A DNA stretch of 64,000 nucleotides from Oxytricha trifallax. Lineage: Eukaryota > Ciliophora > Spirotrichea > Sporadotrichida > Oxytrichidae. Under the pieces are notes generated by a model. It ran no database searches and was not told where the DNA came from. It saw nothing but the letters and a program-made list of their open reading frames with translations. Of this stretch, positions 57,261-64,000 are shown piece after piece. The first letter of the stretch is position 1; each line of letters begins with the position of its first letter. The stretch spans positions 45,844 through 109,843 of the forward strand of contig ARYC01001151.1 in the NCBI GenBank assembly GCA_000711775.1. The letters run 5' to 3'. Made by a program: the position numbers and the translations under genes.

Positions 57261-58440
57261 TCATCTCGGCACCCTGAAGAAGGCAGAGCCCGTTCCGTAA
57301 GTATAGAGAGATTCCGTAATCACATGCCTATAGATTAGTAGAGTGCTGGTAAGGTTCTCATAGCCAACAACATTACCCACAGTACCCTTGTTAAGCTTCT
57401 CCAAGTTTTCTCGGATGCTACTTTCGATTGTGGGATCATCTGGCTGAGTCCCCGAAAAGCTGATAACCCTTTGTTTCCATTCGTGCTTGATTAAGGCCCA
57501 AAGCCGCTCAATAGAATTCATAGAGCAGCTGTAGGGAGGCAGGATTAGAGGCGTGAAGGTGTCGTTGAACGCCTTAGCTGCCGCCTTGCTGTGATGCACT
57601 AGTAGATTATCCATCACGCAAATAGCATCGCCTCGTACCCTCTCCTTAAGGCCCTCGAGAAAGTCCCTGAACCTGTCTAAAACGCAATAGTAGGCCAAGC
57701 CGATCTTATAGCTTAAGGCACCCACTATGGTGAAAGAATGCCCTCTCTCGCTAGGAATTGATAAGCTAAACCCACGCTTACACCATACCCTACTCGGGGT
57801 CTGCCAGCGATTAACAGACGTCTCGTCTATATACACCACATGCCGACCCGCTTGAAGCAACTCGGTTAGCTCTCGAGCCTTATCTGTCTGCGCTGCAGAT
57901 AGTCTCCTTGGGTCCTTGGCCTTGGCACCATATTGAAGGAGGGCTTCGAATAGGTGATGCCGTTGCTCTTGTAATAACGCGCTAAGGTTGTCCCAGTAAA
58001 TGAAGGCACCCTGTATTTGACCTTGATTATGTCCGCCCTTCTGCAAAGAGACAAGCCAGCCATCTGCCTAAGAATTTCCAGCGAGCACACCTCCGCCACT
58101 TGCTGGTCGTTCAGCACTCGCTTGTTGTTGTGAGCTGATAAATGCCGCTTCCGTATGATCTGGTGGCCATTCTATTGCAAAGCGCTTAACGATCATTGAT
58201 ATGATAGAGACCCGTACCCTAAGCGCTGCCCGATCTAGGTGTAGCCTTGCCAAATGTGTACCTCAGAATCCAGGGACTTATAGCGCAAGTAAATTACAAG
58301 ACTCTGCAGGAGCTCACTCGAGTCCCTTATAGTCGGATGCTTTATTTTGGCAGCCTTTTTCTGCTGGGTCTTGGCAGTGTAGGGCCTCTACGCATTCGGC
58401 TTTAGAGGTACGCAATAACCTCTTGTGAATTCAGCTTTCT
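57261..58440 (-). pseudogene. IS630/Tc1/mariner-type DDE transposase, frameshifted
   Basis: The C-terminal frame has VVYIDETSVNRW (first Asp), AICVMDNLLVHHSK (second Asp) and CSMNSIERLWALIKHEWKQR (Glu). I count 33 residues between the second Asp and the Glu. Stop TGA 57261-57263 after FFRVPR. The N-terminal frame holds a helix-turn-helix region (QVAEVCSLEILRQMAGLSLC) and TLARYYKSNGITYSKPSF, and must shift by -1 near 57935 to reach YGAKAKDPRRLSAAQ. Farther upstream the same N-terminal frame is cut by TGA near 58195 (RLGYGSLSYQ, TGA, SLSALQQNG). The enzyme would cut at TA targets, matching the element ends. Confidence 0.88.
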
Positions 58441-59346
58441 TAATTTAGACTGTGGTGCATATTAGCTAATATCCTGGTCTTGGGAGTCTCGTCGCCTCTT
58501 CTTATTTAGAAGCATATAGTCTAATTAATTTTTGCTTTGCATTATCAATTTAATTAATAGCGAATTATGATTGCATTTTCACTCCAATTTCATAAATTTT
58601 AGACTATAAGCTTAAGCAGTAATAATTAATAATACTATCCCTTACATTACTCTCACCAATCAAAACTCATTTGATATAATTAAGAAATGTTTGGGTTTTG
58701 AATGTTAGAGCCAAATGATATCTATGGTCATATCTATTTTAAGATTCAATTCTAAACAAATACGGAAGTCATTAAAAAGAAGAGCAAAATAATGAGGAGG
58801 TTAAATGCCCGATTAAATAGCATTAAATTTTACTAGACTAAGTTGACTATAATAAATGCAATGATTGCAATAAACTTTTCTCAAAAATTTAACTATAACG
58901 ATATGGCTAGGTTAATTAACTATTAAAGCAGGTATAAATATGAATTTTGTGGAAAGTCATACTCTTATACAAGAAATCTCAAAGCACTCTTATAAGAAAA
59001 AGCACATCAATGTTTTGTTTGAGATTATTCATGAACCTTCAGGAAATAATTTCTTTAAAAAAAATCAATAAATTCTGCCGAGTCTTTATAGATAAGGTAC
59101 TAAAGTAAGTTAAAATGAAGAAAGCTGTTAAAAATTTCCGAGTCTCTGATATAAATTAAATTTTGGTAAAAATTGAGAAGATAAAGATTTGTATATTAGA
59201 AATCATTGAAATAGGTTCTTGCCTTTAAAGCTACCTCACACTTGATAGAAAAGAGTCTTTAATGGTAGGTAATATGCCTATAAAAATTTCCATTCAATTA
59301 CTTCATTACAAATGACAGCTTCTAAATAAAGTTTGCTAAAGAGTAT

Positions 59347-60256
59347 GGGGGGGGTCTAAGTCGGTACCATTCAAATTTTTGAAATCCTAAGTCGGTACCA
59401 TATGGAAAAAAAATTTTTACCCCGAAATACTAAGTCGGTACCACATAAAAAATTTTTTTTTTCATTTAAAAAAATAAACATTAATTTTAAAGACAACTTA
59501 ATTTATATTTTGATAACATTTTTAATTAATTATATAAAGAATTTTAATGTAAAGAAAAAAAAGACAAGAAGATATTGTAAATAGCGCTGATTAAATTATT
59601 GATGTTTTAAAATATATTAAGGATATCAAAAATGTTATTGAAGCACTTTAAGATATTGTGATTCTTGAGAGATGTGAAATGTAGTGTATGTTTACTGAAT
59701 ATGAAACTAAGATCAAGAAATGACACACCTCTCCATGAGGAATTCAAATTTAATATGTTATTCAATAATAGCAACAATAATATTAATAAAATGATGATGT
59801 AGAAAATGATAATGAAAATGATGAAGTTTATGATGAAGAATTTGAAGAAGAAAAAAAATAAGGTCAAGATGTTGAAATGTAAGATAAGATGAAAACAACA
59901 ATGAAAATACAAGACGAAGAAATTTTAGAGGTACAAACTAAATTTAAAGCTTATGGTTTTAACTTAAAAGATTTATTAAAAATTTTTATAGCACAGTAAG
60001 CGATGAAAATTTCAATTTGCATAACTTTTTAATGAAGGCTTATTAGAGAAGACATGTCAAAATGAAATAAGAAAAATCAGATGAATCCTATGCTGAGATT
60101 TTTAATATATTATTAATTACTTATAATTATTTTGAATGAAAAAAATTTTTTTTTATGTGGTACCGACTTAGGATTTTGGGGTATAAAATTTTTTTTTAAA
60201 TGGTACCGACTTAGGATTTCAAAATTTGAGTGGTACCGACTTAGATCCCCCCTCCC
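59347..60256. repeat. Foldback (family B) with iterated CTAAGTCGGTACCA
   Basis: Ends are eight G followed by TCTAAGTCGGTACCA and its complement; target duplication AAGAGTAT on both sides (59339-59346, 60257-60264). TAAGTCGGTACCA occurs three times in the left arm (about 59357, 59388, 59431) and three times mirrored in the right arm. The loop 59580-60140 has protein-like text with frame changes. Confidence 0.88.
59590..60140 (+). pseudogene. Decayed ORF in the loop of family B foldback
   Basis: Plus-strand fragments in three frames: DVLKYIKDIKNVIEALQDIV then LERCEMQCMFTEYETKIKK; a poly-Gln run coded by CAA/TAA/TAG followed by an acidic stretch (DDVENDNENDEVYDEEFEEE); FKAYGFNLKDLLKIFIAQ; and FLMKAYQRRHVKMKQ then SYAEIFNILLITYNYFE with TGA. 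Coherent order suggests one broken protein of 170-180 residues. Not recognised. It could be the protein of an autonomous family B element or a captured gene piece. Confidence 0.4.
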
Positions 60257-60365
60257 AAGAGTATTATTCTCTTTAAATAGGCAAAGTTTAGAGAGTGTAA
60301 TCATATTTTTTTTTATTGCTGCTATATTAATTGGAGAAAAAAAAATCATGTATCATTTAGACTTC

Positions 60366-62149
60366 CGGTGTTGACGCCGTGTTCTCCCACCCTCCCCTCT
60401 GTGCTCCCAGATGTCTTCCAGCTCTCACAGGTGTCGTCCTGTTCTCACTGTGTCGTCCAGCTCTCCCATACTTTTTGGGGTGTCGTCGAGCTCTCCCACA
60501 TTAAAAAACACTTTAAACTTTCTTATAAAAGAAATAACTTTCTTATTACAAACTTGTTTAAATACTTTATTCTCATTAATTTTTACTTCTCATTTCTGTG
60601 ATTTTTTCTTAGTTTTTTTTATGATTGATTCTACTTTCTTTGAAGGGGTTGAGGAATCAATTTTTCTTCTTTCACAAGATAATTTAAGAAAATTATAATT
60701 TCTTTTTATCACTTTAAGTTTGTTATTTAAAGCAGACCAAAAAAATTACTATGGGTATTTACATAGCCACATAAATAAAAAATCATTTTTTATAATTTCT
60801 ATGTATTTATTACCTTTATTAAGGGTTTTTAATATTCGCCCGTATAATTATTAAAAATAGATCTTTATTTTATTATCATGTATTCAATGCTCAATTATTT
60901 TAGTGACATGTAATCTTAACTCAATATATACTTCATGTTGATTATTAATATTAATAATAATAATAATAACAGCTGAGTGTCTTTGAGTTTCTGATAAGAT
61001 ATTTGGTATTTTACTTATTTGTATCTTTGACTATGATCAATTAAATAACATCCATTGATGAAGTTTTTTTACAATTGTAATTTTTGTTGAGCTTAAAAGT
61101 TCTTAATAGATATTCTTTTATTTTACCATTCCACTTCTTATGATTGCTAAAGTTGTTTGTCTTGTAAATTATAAGATTAAGCAGTTCTACCTAAACTAAA
61201 TGATGAATAAAATAAAAGATTTAAATTTTTAATTATTGCTTTATATTCTATTTTAAAGATAATAAGATTTTTAAGAGAAAGTGTAAATTTAATTAATAGT
61301 CTTGGTTTTTGTAATCTCTGAATAACTTTAATTGAGAAATTTCATCTTGTATAGTGTGTTTTTTTAACTATAATTTGTTTAGATTTACTGTTTTACTACA
61401 AATATGCAAAATTTTAGGTTTTATTCCAGACAAAAAATTGAAAAAACGCTGAATTTGTGGAAATATCATTACAATTCTTGCTGACATTAAATATTGGTTT
61501 ATAACCTTAAAATGATAAATTAATCATTCTCGATATCAAGTTGATTATCTGTGCTATCCGAATAATCTTAATTACTTGGTTGATTATGGCTAGAATATTT
61601 TTGTTTATTTTTTTAGAAACTGTTTGTTATTTGATGGAAGAAAAATGTCGGAAAATATTTGGGTATAGTGTGTTTATTTATTTGGTGTTACCTATAAAAT
61701 TCATACAAATGTATGCAAAAAAAGAGAGTCTGATAGAGATTTTTTTGAAAGAAGTTACCTAAAGTTAAGAATTCTGAGATCCATTTTAGTTTCCAAATTT
61801 GAAATCTTGAATTACCATTTGACTTGAAATTTATTATTTTATTACAAAAAATTTCAAAAATAGAATAAAAACTTATCTATAAGACTGTTTTTTATCAATT
61901 TATTCTTACTATTTGCAAATAAATTTAAATAAATGAACAAAATGTAAAAGTATTTAAACAAGTTTGTAATAAGAAAGTTATTTCTTTTATAAGAAAGTTT
62001 AAAGTGCTTTTTAATGTGGGAGAGCTCGACGACACCCCAAAAGGTATGGGAGAGCTGGACGACACAGTGAGAACAGGACGACACCTGTGAGAGCTGGAAG
62101 ACATCTGGGAGCACAGAGGGGAGGGTGGGAGAACACGGTCTCAACACCC
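60366..62149. repeat. Foldback (family C) with GTCGTCCAGCTCTCCCA repeats
   Basis: Ends CGGTGTTGACGCCGTG and complement of GGGTGTTGAGACCGTG; target duplication TAGACTTC (60358-60365, 62150-62157). The outer 120 bp of each arm is GC-rich and made of related units such as GTCGTCCAGCTCTCCCA, GTCTTCCAGCTCTCACA and GTCGTCGAGCTCTCCCA. The arms end near 60560 and 61960. The 1.4-kb interior is AT-rich with coding-like remnants on the minus strand. Confidence 0.85.
60610..61200 (-). pseudogene. Decayed ORF inside family C foldback
   Basis: Minus-strand text read with Gln codons: YKTNNFSNHKKWNGKIKEYL near 61120-61180, then after frame changes NNQHEVYIELRLHVTKIIEH, TGA, IHDNKIKIYFQQLYGRILKT, LFMWLCKYPQQFFWSALNNK, and a basic tail SKKVESIIKKTKKKSQ. 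It looks like the second half of a nuclear protein and could be the remains of a transposase. No catalytic triad could be assigned. Confidence 0.4.
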
Positions 62150-62873
62150 TAGACTTCTTCTCCAAAAAAGAGTTTCAGAATTTTCATACCTAATACATTT
62201 GCCGAAGATAAATTTGCTAATCAAGCATAAATATTGAGGAAAGCTTTCACAAGCTAAGTTATGTTCATAGAGACTTATTGATTTAGGATGATGAATTACA
62301 ACCATTCAAATTTTATATTAATGTTTTCAACAGAGATCTAAGAGTGTAATCTTCTGTGTAAGAATATATATAAAGTACTCCTAAATATATTCTAGAGAGA
62401 CCGAGAAGATTAGTGAGACGATGACACTTCCTACTTCGTGCGATATCTGGGCTCTAACAGTAATAAAATAAAAAGAGTGATATGACTAGAAATGATTGTT
62501 TTATCTGCAAAAATTTATAGAGATTCCTAGCAAAAAATTAACCAATATTTAGTTATTAAATAAATTTGATAAGGCCTAAAAAATACTAGCACAAGCTAAG
62601 CCATGAAGATTAATTTATTATAGAAAAATCAAAATCAATCATAGAAAGATAAACTGAGAAAAATGTCTTATATTCTTAGCTTAGCTTGTTTGAAATAATA
62701 TTATCAAAATAGATTTAAAATGGGAAATTATCAAAATAAAATTAAAAATTAAATTAAATATGGAATTTTAGTATTTTTTGATTTTTATAGTATCGTTTTA
62801 ACTGATATTGATTTGAATTTGATATATTTTAACAGCCAATAATTTGACTCATCGATAAATCAAATTAGATTTA

Positions 62874-63360
62874 TCATATCTTAACTGTAGACCTTTTAAA
62901 TTTAACTTTTAAAATTTTTAACTCCTGATAAATTAATATCTCTCTATACAAAATAGCTATGAAAAAATTTTAAAAGTATAAGATGTAGAGAAAAATTTAA
63001 CGACTAACTTTCATTCTTATAGTATTCACAAAAAATTTTACCCCATCGAGATAAATCGATTTTAAAAATTTATCTGCCCCAAACTTCTTCCTTTCTTATA
63101 TCTTCAACCAAATTACTTGAGGACTTGGTCCAAATAAGTTTTTTGTGCATTTAATCAAGATCTACATTTTATCATCTTTGAGTCTTTCATCAGGAAATTC
63201 ATACTCATTTTTATCGTTAAAATACAAGAATTCGTATAAATTCTTTTTGACTTTCACTAAAATTGAAATATCTCTCTGAGTGATTTTTTTCATGAATTAT
63301 GAGTAGGATGGAACATTTAGCTTATGTTTTGATCTACATTATTCCTTCTAGAGTCAAGTC
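62874..63360 (-). CDS. MDS-like coding segment, unknown gene
   Basis: The minus-strand frame begins after TGA near 63362 with CRSKHKLNVPSYSQFMKKIT, continues VKVKKNLYEFLYFNDKNEYE, LIKCTKNLFGPSPQVIWLKI and KFLKSIYLDGVKFFVNTIRM and ends at TGA 62874-62876. ATG at 63291-63293 is a possible start, but coding texture extends upstream. TAA/TAG serve as Gln at least four times. Upstream text in another frame (NLVEYLQRNEIISGSDFFHD, 63370-63425) may be the previous MDS, with a junction near 63345. No family recognised. Confidence 0.55.
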
Positions 63361-63420
63361 ATGAAAAAAATCACTGCCCGAGATAATTTCATTTCTTTGC
63401 AGGTACTCGACCAAATTTTG

Positions 63421-63520
63421 ATGTTTGTTACATTGTAACAAACATCACCTCTAGTCAAATGGACACATTCCAAATGGACACAAATTCCGGACACAAACTC
63501 CGGACACAATTCCAAAGTTA
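63421..63520. repeat. 25-bp hairpin and GGACACA short repeats
   Basis: ATGTTTGTTACATTGTAACA plus AACAT forms a near-perfect palindrome at 63421-63445. It is followed by four or five copies of GGACACA(A) spaced 13-19 nt apart (63459-63510). It could be an IES or a regulatory patch; nothing more can be said. Confidence 0.5.
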
Positions 63521-63751
63521 GAACTCAGATCTCATCACTTATCTATCACACTGAACGAAGATATACTCCTTTTTCCATCACAGTACAACTTTTTGATTAT
63601 GAGGGGGCTCGAAAAAGAGGATTTCGAGGTTTTCTCTCTTGGGTGAAGAGATATTGAAAAATTTAGAATTATGTTTTGATAGACAATTCTACAAGCTAAG
63701 TAGAATATTTATATGAAAATTTATAGACATTAGGTTAGAGAGTTATTGAAG

Positions 63752-64000
63752 TCAAAAGTCAGAGCATCCAAATTTTACTTTTCCCTCAATAACTTCCTTC
63801 AGTGTGAAATTCATGGAAGATGAGCAGGGTAGAAGTTGTAGCCCATACCCTAAGCTATCGAATAGGGCATATATTCCAATACAAATTCCTTTAGGATACA
63901 GAGATAAATTGAAAATAAGGTCAAAATTTTTGTAAAATAATGAGAAATATTGAAATCGATTTTTCTCGCTAGGCAAATCAGATGGTGAAAAACTCAAATC
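63752..64000 (-). CDS. MDS-like coding segment reaching the window edge
   Basis: The minus-strand frame from the window edge reads SFSPSDLPSEKNRFQYFSLF, KNFDLIFNLSLYPKGICIGI, DSLGYGLQLLPCSSSMNFTL and ends KVKFGCSDF with TGA 63752-63754. Protein-like, mixed hydrophobic and polar, no recognised domain. Probably an earlier segment of the gene at 62874-63360; the intervening frame near 63560-63700 (CRIVYQNIILNFSISLHPRE) may also be coding. Confidence 0.45.
   Translation of the reverse strand, partial: DLSFSPSDLPSEKNRFQYFSLFYKNFDLIFNLSLYPKGICIGIYALFDSLGYGLQLLPCSSSMNFTLKEVIEGKVKFGCSDF

Larger units (their letters stand above)
54054..58606 (-). mobile_element. Tc1/mariner-type element with three extra ORFs, 4.55 kb
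   Basis: Ends ATAAGTTAAATTTTATGAAA and complement of TAGTCTAAAATTTATGAAAT, about 26 bp of imperfect inverted repeat. TA is duplicated (54052-54053, 58607-58608). Uninterrupted TBE copies read CATACCTAAGCTTAAGCAG at this point (T5 near 26020-26040, complement), which proves the insertion. The interior is visibly GC-richer than all neighbours. Content: ORF1, ORF2 and ORF3 on plus, IS630-like transposase on minus, ORF3 and transposase convergent and 1 nt apart. All use TAA/TAG as Gln, so the element is adapted to this host. Several in-frame TGA and one frameshift show this copy is decaying. Confidence 0.92.
52480..58660 (-). pseudogene. TBE transposase (T9), split by two insertions
   Basis: The C-terminal part is at 52480-52763, the middle at 53410-54053 and the N-terminal part at 58609-58660. 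The second catalytic region near 53425-53460 reads LFVDNLSVHSL with Asp intact. Interrupted by the foldback-like element 52764-53409 and by the Tc1/mariner element 54054-58606. Confidence 0.75.
49023..58700 (-). mobile_element. TBE transposon T9 with a Tc1/mariner element inside
   Basis: Left end CAAAACCTTAAAATCCC, right end complement ending GTTTGGGTTTTG; target duplication AAT (49020-49022, 58701-58703). Minus orientation: 57-kDa (-), 22-kDa (+), transposase (-). Insertions at 49833-50386, 52764-53409 and 54054-58606 expand it to 9.7 kb. The genes are decayed. Confidence 0.9.
58785..62640 (+). pseudogene. TBE 57-kDa ORF (T7), split by two foldbacks
   Basis: Zinc-finger text YKYEFCGKSYSYTRNLKAL near 58930-59000 matches YREFCEKSYSYPRDLKVH of T2; the kinase part resumes after 62158 (SYVHRDLLI-like text near 62255-62285) and fades by 62640. 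Foldbacks sit at 59347-60256 and 60366-62149 with 8-bp duplications. Many breaks. Confidence 0.7.
43246..62690 (+). mobile_element. TBE T7, truncated host of T8 and T9
   Basis: Pieces in TBE order: transposase C-terminus 43250-43450 (+), 22-kDa ORF 43480-44115 (-), intergenic 48102-49019, 57-kDa ORF 58785-62640 (+). T8 (44119-48098) and T9 (49023-58700) each split it with AAT duplications, and two foldbacks split the 57-kDa part. No left terminus is seen (truncated next to MDS5 of the large gene) and no right terminus before 62700. Confidence 0.75.

Noticed and set aside
54054..58606. Bacterial contamination because of GC content and IS630-like transposase
   Set aside because: The ORFs use TAA/TAG as Gln, the ends are AT-rich and TA-flanked, and the insertion point is exact within a TBE.
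63421..63520. CRISPR-like or tRNA-like structure
   Set aside because: Repeats are 7-8 nt, irregularly spaced and few; no tRNA arms or A/B boxes fit. No tRNA or rRNA gene was recognised anywhere in the window.
1..64000. Treating the ORFs by the standard genetic code
   Set aside because: Known TBE proteins and the restored genes continue through TAA and TAG in register; only TGA behaves as a stop.

Overview
The window looks like germline (micronuclear) DNA of a spirotrich ciliate, most likely Oxytricha or a close relative. It is very AT-rich. Protein-like reading frames run on only if TAA and TAG are read as glutamine and TGA as the sole stop. Telomere-bearing-element (TBE) transposons are everywhere, with inverted termini starting in C4A4 repeats, AAT-type 3-bp target duplications and the three known TBE gen(42-kDa DDE transposase, 22-kDa ORF, 57-kDa zinc-finger/kinase). 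Real genes are broken into macronuclear-destined segments (MDSs) separated by internal eliminated sequences (IESs) with short direct-repeat pointers. I call the TBE copies T1 to T9 from left to right.

Layout. 1-5.6 kb: T1 (left end outside the window) nested in T2. 5.6-6.84 kb: an MDS for a polycystin/TRP-like channel. 7.0-7.7 kb: a small minus-strand gene with a 34-nt intron. 7.7-10.25 kb: decayed T3 with a 1.1-kb palindrome. 10.25-15.2 kb: AT-rich DNA with several MDS-like fragments and a foldback. 15.3-17.5 kb: a foldback and the T4 transposase fragment. 18.8-21.55 kb: two large palindromes whose arms carry ORFs. 21.55-24.37 kb: a four-MDS gene. Two of its three IESs are near-perfect palindromes, and removing all three gives one 422-codon frame. 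24.8-33.5 kb: a foldback split by T5, which itself holds three foldbacks. 33.7-35.1 kb: another foldback. 36.06-43.24 kb: a large plus-strand gene in five MDSs. One of its IESs is a whole TBE (T6); precise excision restores the frame there and at three ordinary IESs. 43.24-62.7 kb: T7, invaded by T8 (an almost complete 3.98-kb TBE) and T9, with further foldbacks. T9 contains a 4.55-kb Tc1/mariner-type element with an IS630-like transposase and three additional ciliate-code ORFs. 62.9-64 kb: minus-strand MDS-like coding sequence.

How it fits together. Most of the window is transposon nested in transposon, and at six places removing the insertion rebuilds an open frame. The least familiar parts are the foldback elements, many with 7-9-bp target duplications and iterated GC-rich subterminal motifs, and the Tc1/mariner element with its passenger ORFs. 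An important caution applies throughout: with one stop codon in AT-rich DNA, long open frames arise by chance. I relied on amino-acid texture, motifs, family comparison within the window and frame restoration across pointers rather than ORF length.
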